Source of the DNA: Planctomyces sp.
GTDB taxonomy: Bacteria > Planctomycetota > Planctomycetia > Planctomycetales > Planctomycetaceae
Reading direction: 5' to 3'
DNA length: 64,000 nucleotides
Assembly: GCA_016795105.1 (NCBI GenBank)
Contig: JAEUIH010000016.1
Location: 47,906 to 111,905, forward strand
Part shown: positions 1-7,930 of the stretch, one piece after another
How the letters are laid out: every line of letters starts with the position of its first letter
Position numbering within the stretch: the first letter of the stretch is position 1
The notes under the pieces: model-generated
Seen by the model: the letters and a program-made list of their open reading frames with translations, nothing else
Told to the model about the DNA's origin: nothing
Databases searched by the model: none
Program-made: the position numbers and the translations under genes

Positions 1-2
1 CA

Positions 3-3000
3 ATCCTGGATGATGCCGTGAGACGCATTCGGTCAGGAGAAGTCGTCGACACTGCAGAATACTGTCGAACCGATCCGGATCTGGCGGACGAGATTCAGCT
101 CCTTCTGCCAGCAATTCTGTTACTCGAACGCCCCCCGCTCCGAAAAACGGATTCCAGAGAACCACTCCCATCCATTCCCGGATATCACATGATCCGCGAG
201 ATTGGTCGGGGAGGCATGGGAATTGTCTACGAGGCTGTCCAGAAGCAGCTGAACCGCCGAGTTGCGTTGAAGGTAATTCGTGTTGGATCGACCAATCGCG
301 TCCAAACATCAAGATTCTGCCGCGAGGCAAGCACGGCAGCGGGATTGCAGCATCCGAACATTGTGCCGGTCTTCGATTTTGGAGAAGCAGAAGGACTCGC
401 CTACTATTCGATGCAACTGATCGAAGGAAATACGCTTGATCAAATGATCAAAGGTGCCCGTATATCGGCGGGCGAACAAATCACCAGAATCGAAACCCTC
501 GATGCTTACGGCCACTCCTTAATCACATCAGCCGACACAGGTTCTCAGCAGCAATTCGGATCGAACGAACAGTCTAACAGGCAGAATAGCGTAACGGCTA
601 ACAGGCAGAATAGCGTAACGGAGCCTGAGTTGACGGCTTCTGTCATGGCCATCCTTCAGGTCGCGGAGGCGCTTGCCTACGCACATGATCGAGGGGTCCT
701 GCATCGTGACATCAAACCATCCAATATCATTGTTGACCCTCAGGGAAAAGCGTGGATCACGGACTTTGGTCTCGCGTGGCATATTGGAGCGGAGAGCTTG
801 ACGGCCGACGGCGACATCGTTGGCACCGTTCGGTATCTCGCCCCGGAAGGATTCAGCGGTCAGTCGAGTGCCCAGAGCGACATCTACAGCCTCGGACTGA
901 CGCTCTACGAGCTACTTGAAGGACGACCTGCATTCACGCACATGGATCGGGGACGCCTAATCGCTGAGATCCTCAACGGGAATGCGCCCGAACTGACAGC
1001 GGCTGTGCCATCCGAACTTGCCACGATCTGCAGCACGTGTACTCAAAAACGAGCTAAGGATCGATACGCATCCGCAGCTTTGCTCGCAACAGATCTGAAA
1101 AGTTTTCTTGAGCAACGGCCGATTACTGCAAAGCGTATTGGCAAAGTCTGGAGCATTCTTCGCTGGTGCGAACAGAATCGAGCCCTCACGGTTCTGAGTA
1201 TTGTCTCGGTGTTGTGCCTGACTGTCGGTACTTATGCGGTCATTGAAAATCGGTCGTCCTCTAAAGCGGCTAAACGTCTTGAGGAGCAATCCCGAGTGAG
1301 TTCGGAACTCGCCCGAACGAATCTGCGAATGCTCCTGAATACGGTCGATCGATTCTGCCAAACGGTGACTCAGGAACGCAGGCTGTATAGTCCCGAGTTC
1401 AAGCAACTCAGGGATCTGCTTCGGGAATCCGCCGCCTCCCTCAACACTCAGCTAGGCAATGACCCATCAGCTTCCCCGGACGCAAAACTGCAGCTGGCCG
1501 GCGTTCAGCTTCGACTGGGAAAGCTCGGAAGCACCGATAACACACTGGCGGAATCCGAAGCGCATCTTCTTGAATCTCAGAACCTGCTGCTGGGGTTGCT
1601 CAGGGACAAACCCTCGGAGCAAACAACAAACGCTTACGAGATTGAGCTTGAGCTGATCGGTTGCTACCAGGAACTTGGAGCAACCTATTCCAGGATGAAC
1701 AGGATCGAGTCATCAAAGACTAAACTTGAGGATTCCATCGAGGTTGCAAATGGAATCATCCGTGACTGTGATGACAAATCACTTCGTGAAGCCGCGCAGT
1801 TTAAGAAATCACGGTCGTTATCGATGCTTGGGAGACTATGCTTCGAACTCAGAGAATTTGAGCTCTCAGAATCGCACTTTGATGAATCCATTCAACTGCT
1901 GCAGGAGCTTGCTAAAGAACACCCGGATGACCTGGAGATATCGATTGAACTCGCAGATCAATGGACCGGTCTCGCCACAATGCGAACCGCAAATCTGCGA
2001 GTCTGGAGGCAGGCAGAGACTCCATTTATGGAAGCTGCGGCCGTCTATCTTGGTCTGCGGCAGCAAACTTCAAATCGTCCGGATTTGGATTTCAGCTATG
2101 CCGTCCTGCTGAGACACACCGCGAAGTGGCTTTATATGTCGAAACAACTTTCGACCGCCATTGAAACACAGAGAACCGCAAATGAGATACTTGAGAAGCT
2201 TGCCGAAGACTTTGATTATGACCTGGCAATACAGCTTGAATTTGGTCTTGGACTTCGTCAGTACTCGGGGTTTCTGATCGTTCAGGATGCCGCGGATCCA
2301 GAGATTCTAAAGGTCCTCGAACGCTCCGAAGCGGTGCTTTCCGGAATCGTCGCGAGAGACTCGTCTGATGTTGTCCGAGTCATGGCTCTGGTCAACACTT
2401 GCCAGACTCAGGCTGACGTGCTGCAGCGACAGGGGCAATTTAAGGAGGCTTTGGTCGCGAATGAACGAGCCATTTCAGCACTCAGCCTCATCCTGAATGA
2501 CAACCCACAGAACGCAGGTGCTCGAGAATCCCGTTATTTTGCGGCAGTTGCACGAGCCGAGTTACTCACTGAACTGGAACGTTATCAGGAGGCACTCACA
2601 GAGTGGGATCTCTCCATGCAGTTCACCAGTGACGCATTTGCAGGCGTGACCGCGATGAAACGCACTCGAACCGAAGCACTCTCCGGTGACTATCTTCAGG
2701 CATCGCAACGAGCCGAAACAATTCTGTCCCAGGAATCTGCAGACGGGAACATCGACAGACGTGTCATCTCTGGTGCCGCTCAGACGTTCGCGATTGCTGC
2801 ACGAATGCATGGGTTGACTGCTCCGACGGAATCCGAACCAGCCCCGGGTGAGCCATTTGCTGAGCGAGCAGTCGATCTGGTGAAGCAATACCTTGCGACG
2901 AATGCCAGTGCTCGGGACTATGTTTCCACATGCGAAGACTTCAACTGCCTGAGAAGTCGTCCGGACTTCGTTGCTGCACTGCAGCATTCGGGGATACCCG

Positions 3001-3008
3001 CGCCATAG
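3..3008 (+). CDS. Membrane Ser/Thr protein kinase with C-terminal TPR-like region (5' end outside window)
   Basis: Eukaryotic-type (Hanks) kinase anchored in the inner membrane. Residues are numbered from the GTG at 18: glycine loop GRGGMG 63-68, ATP lysine K85 in VALK, catalytic HRDIKPSN 229-236, DFG 249-251, then one membrane segment at about 389-408 and about 590 residues of helical repeats with TPR character. The reading frame is open to the left edge and the residues before the GTG (LDDAV) continue the planctomycete kinase N-terminal helix that ends in DLADEIQLLLP, so the true start is upstream. Between the N-lobe and the HRD motif there is a poorly conserved insert of about 60 residues holding a duplicated 8-residue unit (QNSVTANR then QNSVTEPE), encoded by a 24-bp tandem repeat. 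The signal is unknown; the repeats probably bind a partner or ligand. Confidence 0.93.
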   Translation: MLDDAVRRIRSGEVVDTAEYCRTDPDLADEIQLLLPAILLLERPPLRKTDSREPLPSIPGYHMIREIGRGGMGIVYEAVQKQLNRRVALKVIRVGSTNRVQTSRFCREASTAAGLQHPNIVPVFDFGEAEGLAYYSMQLIEGNTLDQMIKGARISAGEQITRIETLDAYGHSLITSADTGSQQQFGSNEQSNRQNSVTANRQNSVTEPELTASVMAILQVAEALAYAHDRGVLHRDIKPSNIIVDPQGKAWITDFGLAWHIGAESLTADGDIVGTVRYLAPEGFSGQSSAQSDIYSLGLTLYELLEGRPAFTHMDRGRLIAEILNGNAPELTAAVPSELATICSTCTQKRAKDRYASAALLATDLKSFLEQRPITAKRIGKVWSILRWCEQNRALTVLSIVSVLCLTVGTYAVIENRSSSKAAKRLEEQSRVSSELARTNLRMLLNTVDRFCQTVTQERRLYSPEFKQLRDLLRESAASLNTQLGNDPSASPDAKLQLAGVQLRLGKLGSTDNTLAESEAHLLESQNLLLGLLRDKPSEQTTNAYEIELELIGCYQELGATYSRMNRIESSKTKLEDSIEVANGIIRDCDDKSLREAAQFKKSRSLSMLGRLCFELREFELSESHFDESIQLLQELAKEHPDDLEISIELADQWTGLATMRTANLRVWRQAETPFMEAAAVYLGLRQQTSNRPDLDFSYAVLLRHTAKWLYMSKQLSTAIETQRTANEILEKLAEDFDYDLAIQLEFGLGLRQYSGFLIVQDAADPEILKVLERSEAVLSGIVARDSSDVVRVMALVNTCQTQADVLQRQGQFKEALVANERAISALSLILNDNPQNAGARESRYFAAVARAELLTELERYQEALTEWDLSMQFTSDAFAGVTAMKRTRTEALSGDYLQASQRAETILSQESADGNIDRRVISGAAQTFAIAARMHGLTAPTESEPAPGEPFAERAVDLVKQYLATNASARDYVSTCEDFNCLRSRPDFVAALQHSGIPAP
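574..621 (+). repeat. 24-bp perfect tandem duplication inside the kinase gene
   Basis: Two identical 24-bp units, 574-597 and 598-621, each beginning CTAACAGGCAGAATAGCG. They are in frame and lie in the variable insert between the kinase lobes, so the duplication adds eight residues without harming the catalytic motifs. Confidence 0.9.
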
Positions 3009-3163
3009 TTTTAGAAGAAATTCGGTTTTCTCCAACTTTCTCTGCCGCATCGCGATAACTCCGCGCAGTTATAGGTCCAGACGCCCTCAAGAAAAGCGAT
3101 CCCAGTCGAATCGGACTGGAGTCGGACCAATGTTCTGGACTTTCGTTTTCAGGAGAATAAAGC

Positions 3164-3631
3164 ATGCTTGATGTGTTGATTGCACAGGCACCCGGACGCT
3201 GTCAGGTGTTCTTCAATATTTCCAAAAACGTCGGAATTGCCTCGCCGAACGATCAAATTGATGTTGAACTCGTGCAACTAGGATACTTCTGCGCTGCAAT
3301 CAACCCTGCGAATCCAGCTCCTGCGGAAGCCAAGGCGATCTGGAAACTGGTAAAGCCCGGCGAGCGATATACGGGCACACAGACCGATCCTTTGTCCAAA
3401 GCCATCGAAGCAGACCAAATTCGACGAGGGGCGCAGCGTGACGGGCACGTCAGTCGCATTAAAAGTGATCTTCAATATGTCACCAAAACCGGTGGGAAAG
3501 AGCCGTTTCTGCTCGTGGGTCTCTGCAATAATATTTCCGATGTGCTTGTGAGTGTCTATCCAAGGATCGATCTGGACCCTCGGTGTCCCGTCAACCTGGC
3601 AGCTCATATCAAACAGTTGCTGAGAAACTGA
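3164..3631 (+). CDS. Hypothetical protein, 155 aa
   Basis: Not recognised. A good Shine-Dalgarno (AGGAGA, 3151-3156) lies upstream of the ATG, and the protein is soluble with no signal peptide or membrane segment. It opens MLDVLIAQAPGRCQVFF and contains an alternation of short beta-like stretches (KEPFLLVGL, DVLVSVYP) and charged helices. It stands alone, 155 bp after the kinase gene on the same strand and convergent with the DUF5685 gene. Codon use resembles its neighbours. It may be a small cytoplasmic protein co-transcribed with the kinase, but no function can be assigned. Confidence 0.7.
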   Translation: MLDVLIAQAPGRCQVFFNISKNVGIASPNDQIDVELVQLGYFCAAINPANPAPAEAKAIWKLVKPGERYTGTQTDPLSKAIEADQIRRGAQRDGHVSRIKSDLQYVTKTGGKEPFLLVGLCNNISDVLVSVYPRIDLDPRCPVNLAAHIKQLLRN

Positions 3632-3667
3632 AAGTGCTGATGTTTTCTATGGTTTGTCGTCACCGGG

Positions 3668-4717
3668 TTACTTCACGGCTGAATCATCAGTGCTGCTGAC
3701 ATTCGTCTTACCAGTACTGCCAGAGTCATACCTGTTTCCGCAACAACCCGGTTCAGCGCTGGATAGACAACATGTCACAATTTCAGCAACTTCACAACAG
3801 CATATAGAGCATATAGGCTCGCAGCGAGCGTATGTATGACCTCGCTGGCGCAGCATCCCCCACCGTTCCAGCACGGATACACAGGATGCTCCCGCCGGCC
3901 TCCTTTGCCGTGCTGCGACCTTATGCAGAACGCTGTTGATCACTTGCCGACTGGGGGAGCCATCCGGACAGAGCTTTGCAGCGATCGCTAATTCCCGCTG
4001 GCACATGTCGAATGCTGATTGAACATCGCTGTGCGAGTTCAAAGGTGTAAACTGTTTTTGCAGGCAGTCGTCTTCAAAGTCTACAGCGCAGTCCCATGCA
4101 ATGATGGCCTGTCCAACATGGCGGCCAATGGCAGCGATGGTGTTACAGGAATCATCACGCGTTGGTTCAGTGGTTGTGCCAGCAGTTAACCTCGCTGCTG
4201 CACTGAAGACCTCAAAAAAACCATCACCTGCCGGAACGACCAACTGGATTAGAGGAGGGGCCGGAATCTGGTTTTCAAAGACTGCATAACGATCAATGCA
4301 GGAAACAACCCGGCTCACCAAGCCCGGTGAGCCTGCATCCAGAAGCTGTTCTGCGAGCCTGACCTGTCGTCGGAACTTCCACCACAAAAGATGATTGAAC
4401 CAGCGATTGGAATCAATTAGATCGTCCCGAAGTTTTACCCCCGCAAGAAACAACCCAAACATCGCCGCGAATTCACCGTGAGCCCGATCCGATTGCAGAC
4501 TACTCTGCAGCTTCCGAAGCCGACAACATGTCACCGAATTATCCGGCAACCGATCGATCATTTCGAAATCTGAAATCACCTGGTAGAGAAACGCAGGTTC
4601 ATAACCCATGAATGGAAGCGATGAAATCCCAAACAGATTTCGCTGGTATTGGCAAACGCGGGCGTAACTCTGTCGCCAGGCACGTGGGGGTTGCGATGGA
4701 GAAAGGAAACCAAACAT
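3668..4717 (-). CDS. DUF5685 family protein, cysteine-rich C-terminus
   Basis: The start MFGFLSPSQ matches the conserved opening of DUF5685 (MFGYV.P), and two further family hallmarks are visible: LAGVKLRDDLID in the first half and VGQAIIAWDCAVDFEDDCL followed by F-T-P-L in the second, the equivalent of the family's lDAyDDLekD block. The family is all-helical and of unknown function; its aspartate pairs recall prenyltransferase-like folds, which is inference. The last 50 residues carry eight cysteines, including a CSICCC cluster, and a Ser/Thr-rich tail. The open frame runs 26 codons further upstream, but that stretch contains a copy of a dispersed repeat (4761-4790), so the internal ATG at 4717 is preferred; GGGAAG lies about 10 nt before it. 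The gene is convergent with the 155-aa gene. Confidence 0.8.
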   Translation of the reverse strand: MFGFLSPSQPPRAWRQSYARVCQYQRNLFGISSLPFMGYEPAFLYQVISDFEMIDRLPDNSVTCCRLRKLQSSLQSDRAHGEFAAMFGLFLAGVKLRDDLIDSNRWFNHLLWWKFRRQVRLAEQLLDAGSPGLVSRVVSCIDRYAVFENQIPAPPLIQLVVPAGDGFFEVFSAAARLTAGTTTEPTRDDSCNTIAAIGRHVGQAIIAWDCAVDFEDDCLQKQFTPLNSHSDVQSAFDMCQRELAIAAKLCPDGSPSRQVINSVLHKVAARQRRPAGASCVSVLERWGMLRQRGHTYARCEPICSICCCEVAEIVTCCLSSAEPGCCGNRYDSGSTGKTNVSSTDDSAVK

Positions 4718-5125
4718 ACCATGAATACTTCCCGCAATCGATGCCGCTGTCAACCCAACCGTAGCATGGGCATTCCTGCCCGTCCACGCCAGCACCGCGT
4801 TTAGTACCCGGCAGTGAATTCCTTGAACGGATCGCTGCGCGATCCGTTCTGATGCGCAAAAAGAACAATCTGTTTTTCTCGTTCCAGTTTCCAGACCTAT
4901 TCACCTCTGACACAGGCTCAGAGGGGTCTCGCATCAACCTGGAGGGCGCCCGGAATCCATAGATTCCTCGGTTCCAGCTATCGGCAAACCTCTGATGCGC
5001 TGCTCTGCGGCGACCCGTGCCTCTGTTGCGAATCAGGTACCGGGTAACGCTTCCCGCATCGTGGCTTATTGAGCCCAAAAATGCCTCGTCGCCCACGAAA
5101 CAACAGACAAGACTTAGACTCCCGG
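4718..5125. other. Intergenic region between divergent DUF5685 gene and toxin-antitoxin operon
   Basis: No convincing gene. A minus-strand frame crosses it but has no family resemblance, and it overlaps the antitoxin start. The stretch at 4761-4790 is a diverged copy of the GGGCATTCCTGCCC element found at 27.1 kb and 63.9 kb. The remainder holds nothing recognisable except presumed promoters of the two flanking units. Confidence 0.5.
4761..4790. repeat. Family C element remnant
   Basis: GTAGCATGGGCATTCCTGCC followed by CGTCCACGCC: the same core as the units at 63.9 kb. It lies inside the 26-codon upstream extension of the DUF5685 frame, which is why that extension is judged non-coding. Confidence 0.7.
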
Positions 5126-5140
5126 GTAGCAAAATGCTAC
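5126..5140. promoter_or_regulatory. Probable operator of the antitoxin-toxin operon
   Basis: Perfect inverted repeat GTAGCA-AAA-TGCTAC, 37 bp before the antitoxin ATG and just upstream of its AGGAGG ribosome-binding site. A short symmetric site in this position is what an autoregulating ribbon-helix-helix antitoxin would bind; that role is inferred from position and symmetry. Confidence 0.6.
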
Positions 5141-5162
5141 CATGTGCACAAAGGAGGTCAAT

Positions 5163-5540
5163 ATGGGGCAGCCAGTGAAGCTTTCGGACGAACTCGTCAA
5201 CGACGCACGAGCCGTTGTTCCGTTCACGCAACGCAGTATTGCCGGGCAGATTGAGTTCTGGGCAGGTCTGGGAAAATCCATTGAACCGCTGCTTCGTGGC
5301 GATCGAGCTCTTTCTTTGCTGATGGCTGGAGGGGATCGGTTGCTGTCGGAACTTTTGTCAGAAGTCGAAACTGCCAATGGTCGAAAACGTCTTGAAACCA
5401 CTTTGAACAATCGTCCGTATCCACAATACAAACCTGTACCTGGACGACCTGACCTTGTGTCCCGCATCGCCGAAGATGGTACAGAAACAGTCGGCCACTT
5501 CGTTGGCCGTGAGTTTAAAACAGTCGAGGTGGACCATTGA
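5163..5540 (+). CDS. ParD-like antitoxin of a toxin-antitoxin system
   Basis: 125-residue protein opening MGQPVKLSDELVNDARAVVP and continuing into RSIAGQIEFWAGLGKSIEPLL, the pattern of the ParD-like antitoxin family (PF11903-type ribbon-helix-helix N-terminus). The C-terminal part, with PYPQYKPVPGRPDLVSRI and GTETVGHFVGREFK, would wrap the toxin. The ATG at 5163 is preceded by AGGAGG at a good distance; an ATG seven codons upstream lacks a site. Its stop overlaps the toxin start by four bases, so translation is coupled. It probably represses its own operon through the inverted repeat at 5126-5140. The DNA-binding prediction rests on family resemblance. Confidence 0.85.
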   Translation: MGQPVKLSDELVNDARAVVPFTQRSIAGQIEFWAGLGKSIEPLLRGDRALSLLMAGGDRLLSELLSEVETANGRKRLETTLNNRPYPQYKPVPGRPDLVSRIAEDGTETVGHFVGREFKTVEVDH

Positions 5541-6097
5541 AACTCCCGTTCGAGTTTCTCGACAACCGTCCTATCGTCATTGCTTTGGCTGGCTCGAACG
5601 GCGCTGGCAAATCGACTTTCTATGAGAGCTTTCTGGCGGATTCTGGATTGAGGTTTATTAATGCAGATATGCTGGCGTCAGCCTTCAGTCTCAGCGCTTA
5701 CGAGGCAGCAGACTTCGCCTCGTCGATACGCAGTGAACTGATTGCACAACGTGAGAGCTTCATTTTTGAGACTGTCCTTTCAGACCCTGTCGGCGAGAAA
5801 GTTGCCCAGCTCGGAACGTATGCAACACTTGGCTACACCGTCGTTCTCATCTTCATCCGGATCAATAGCCCGGAAGAATCCATAAAACGAGTCGCCATGC
5901 GGGTGAGCCAGGGCGGTCACGACGTTCCGGACGAGAAACTTCTGGCCCAGTTTGAGCGCACGGAAGCGAACCTGAAACGTGCCATTGAATGTCTCCCAAA
6001 CACTGTCGTTTACGACAATGGCGACCTGTCGCATCCTTTTCAGCTCGTTGAACTCTACAGGAACGGCAAACAACTGTTGAGCAGGCATAGGAAGTAA
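5537..6097 (+). CDS. Zeta-type toxin (P-loop kinase)
   Basis: 186-residue zeta/PezT-family protein. The Walker A motif GSNGAGKST lies at residues 19-27, followed by the family's NADMLA segment (43-48), and FETVLS at about 77-82 corresponds to the substrate-contacting loop. Zeta toxins phosphorylate UDP-N-acetylglucosamine and so block peptidoglycan synthesis; short chromosomal relatives of this size are common. Translation begins at a TTG that overlaps the antitoxin stop (TTGA), with GAGGTGG just upstream; no ATG is available. The partner is a ParD-like protein rather than the classical epsilon antitoxin. Planctomycetes have thin or unusual walls, so the natural target is worth checking. Confidence 0.88.
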   Translation: MKLPFEFLDNRPIVIALAGSNGAGKSTFYESFLADSGLRFINADMLASAFSLSAYEAADFASSIRSELIAQRESFIFETVLSDPVGEKVAQLGTYATLGYTVVLIFIRINSPEESIKRVAMRVSQGGHDVPDEKLLAQFERTEANLKRAIECLPNTVVYDNGDLSHPFQLVELYRNGKQLLSRHRK

Positions 6098-6152
6098 CCT
6101 GGAATCTTGAAGTGGATCCTGTACCCGCAGTGAACGCAGGTGACCCATCCCC

Positions 6153-6292
6153 AAAGTATTCATCACGATCCGTCGTGATGTCGAACCTCGGCAACAACCG
6201 CGATCGCTGGATGAAATCCAGCCAGCCAGGTGACGTTGGCGGTGAGTGGTGCAGGGGACTCGTCATCACGGCGGAGCGTGATGAGTCCTTTT
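6153..6292. repeat. Palindromic dispersed element, copy 1
   Basis: Left end AAAGTATTCATCACGATC, right end GTGATGAGTCCTTT: imperfect inverted ends enclosing a central hairpin CTGGAT-GAA-ATCCAG (6207-6221). A second copy at 7788-7922 has perfect 29-bp ends and the same central hairpin with a different loop, and lies in the opposite orientation. Non-coding. Confidence 0.75.
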
Positions 6293-6522
6293 TGGCCACG
6301 AAAGTCGCGGAAATGACGGAAGAATCGCAGAAGTACTCGATTGTATTTTTTCGTGTCGTTCGTGTATTCCGTGGTTACCTATCACGCTGGCTACGCGCTG
6401 GATGCCGTCGGAATCAACCCACTGCGATCGTCAGACTTGGGGTGCGCCGATCTGCGGCGACCACGGACTGTGTCGTGGACCAGTACCGGGACGAACGCAG
6501 GTGACACTTGAGGTGACACAAA

Positions 6523-6562
6523 AAAAGACGCTGGATGCCCAGGCGGGAATCCAGCGTCTTTT
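6523..6562 (-). terminator. Intrinsic terminator of tRNA-Cys
   Basis: On the minus strand a stem of about 14 bp (AAAAGACGCTGGAT pairing with ATCCAGCGTCTTTT, loop GCCCAGGCGGGA region) is followed by a run of T. It begins six bases after the tRNA 3' end, so it ends the tRNA transcript. Confidence 0.85.
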
Positions 6563-6567
6563 GAGAG

Positions 6568-6640
6568 AGGGGCGAGAGGGAGTCGAACCCTCGCGTGACG
6601 GATTTGCAATCCGTTGCCTTAGCCACTTGGCTACCGCCCC
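6568..6640 (-). tRNA. tRNA-Cys (anticodon GCA)
   Basis: Minus-strand 73-nt cloverleaf. The acceptor GGGGCGG pairs with TCGCCCC (one G-T pair), the anticodon stem ACGGA/TCCGT encloses loop TTGCAAA, giving anticodon GCA, and the T arm GAGGG-TTCGACT-CCCTC is intact. The discriminator base is U, as expected for cysteine. The CCA end is not encoded. Confidence 0.96.
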
Positions 6641-6967
6641 AGTTTTGAAATCTTGTGTCCTCTCATCCTCAAAACGAAACCATCATCATTCACACAAGGG
6701 TGGAAGACTGGGGTATTGTCAGGAGTTGAACTGGACGGGAGATTTATAGCGAATGTATCGGCGTTTGGTCTACCCTCCTTCAACATTTCCAACACAATTC
6801 TTTCGGCCTCCAGGACCCAAGAATTCGGGTCAGGTAAATAAATCCGGGCAAAATAAGGACATCAGGGATTTCAGCGGGTTCGCGGCGTCGTTGGTGGCGG
6901 TCGGATTTTTGCAGCGGTAGCATGGTTATCGAATTCCCCGAATGTCTCCACATTGAAGGACACCGCT
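6641..6967. other. Intergenic region, divergent promoters
   Basis: Lies between tRNA-Cys (minus) and the 266-aa gene (plus). It must hold both promoters, but no clear -35/-10 pair could be picked out. Short frames crossing it have no family resemblance or ribosome-binding sites. Confidence 0.4.
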
Positions 6968-7768
6968 GTGGCTGAATCCGAAGAACAATTGATTTCTCTC
7001 GCTCGAGACGCTGTAAGTCAGTGCAACTGGGTCGTTGGTGAATGTGCCAGTAAGTGGACTCAGCGGTTTGCTCGTGGTCGCACTGATGCTGATTTTGGTC
7101 AGTTGGTCGGTCTGACAGGCGATCAGATTTTTCAGCGTCGCCGAGTTTGGGAGGCGTTCGGAAAGTCCTACCAGAATTTCTCGGGGCTGAAATGGTCCTT
7201 TTTCTACGTGGCTCTGAACTGGGATGACGCAGAAGACTGCCTGCAGTGGGCTCAGGATTCTGACGCAACGGTTGCCGAAATGCGGGCATGGCGGAAGGCT
7301 CAAAAAGGGGAAGACCTCTTCGCAGAGTCATCCGAAGGTTATTCGGAATGGGCGTTTCCTCTCGGTGGAATTGATACTGCTCGCGTTCCTCTGACTGCCG
7401 TTGTCGATCCGTCTCAGTTCGTCCCGTCAGGGCAGGGGCCTCGAGCCGGAATGGTGGGCGCGGCAGAACGGCCGGCGGCTGCCACGATGGCGGTGGCTGC
7501 CCGTGAGTCGTCGGATGCATATGCTCCGTTCCGAGCCGATGCGGGTTCTGCACCCGTCGCGGTTCGCGAAGCTGATGCCGGTCCGGCCGAACGTCCGGAA
7601 CTGACACCTGAACAACTCTGGAAAAAAGCCGCAACTCTGCTCGAACGCCTGAACAAGGCACTCACCGACGACGTCCTCGATGCACTCGAAGATCAACCCG
7701 AAAAACTTCGTCAACGAGTCTCGACTGCTTTGGATGCTCTGCACGAAAAGCTGGATAGTCGACTCTGA
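6968..7768 (+). CDS. Hypothetical protein, 266 aa
   Basis: Not recognised as a named family. The N-terminal half (EEQLISLARDAVSQCNWVVG to AEMRAWRKAQKG) looks like a compact helical DNA- or partner-binding domain: a predicted helix bundle with LVGLTGDQIFQRRRVWEAFG resembling the antisense-plasmid or parB-like region in which a winged element recognises DNA; this is only an impression. The middle is Ala/Pro/Gly-rich and probably disordered, and the C-terminus (LTPEQLWKKAATLLERLNKAL to LDALHEKLDSRL) is an amphipathic helix or coiled coil. A GTG at 6968 with GAAGGA seven bases upstream is the best start; a TTG at 6953 lies in the same frame. It is flanked by two inverted copies of a palindromic element. 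Confidence 0.7.
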   Translation: MAESEEQLISLARDAVSQCNWVVGECASKWTQRFARGRTDADFGQLVGLTGDQIFQRRRVWEAFGKSYQNFSGLKWSFFYVALNWDDAEDCLQWAQDSDATVAEMRAWRKAQKGEDLFAESSEGYSEWAFPLGGIDTARVPLTAVVDPSQFVPSGQGPRAGMVGAAERPAAATMAVAARESSDAYAPFRADAGSAPVAVREADAGPAERPELTPEQLWKKAATLLERLNKALTDDVLDALEDQPEKLRQRVSTALDALHEKLDSRL

Positions 7769-7787
7769 TCCGGCGATGGGGCTCGCC

Positions 7788-7922
7788 AAAGTACTCATCA
7801 CGCTCCGCCGTGATGACGAGTCCCTGGGTTCACTCATGACAAACGTCGCCTGGCTGGATTGCATCCAGCGTGCGCAGGCGTTGTCAGGGTTCATCATCAC
7901 GGCGGAGCGTGATGAGTACTTT
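7788..7922. repeat. Palindromic dispersed element, copy 2
   Basis: Perfect 29-bp terminal inverted repeat: 7788-7816 (begins AAAGTACTCATCACGC) and 7894-7922. The 77-bp interior has a hairpin CTGGAT-TGC-ATCCAG at 7853-7867. The interior, read in reverse complement, aligns with copy 1 at 6153-6292. No open frame with a start and ribosome-binding site lies inside. Confidence 0.85.
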
Positions 7923-7930
7923 CGGGATCG

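Noticed and set aside
4599..5231. Minus-strand 210-aa protein
   Set aside because: Overlaps the DUF5685 start, the repeat remnant and the antitoxin start; no family resemblance.
6568..7768. Integrated island at tRNA-Cys
   Set aside because: No integrase, no tRNA 3' end duplicate and no phage gene were found.
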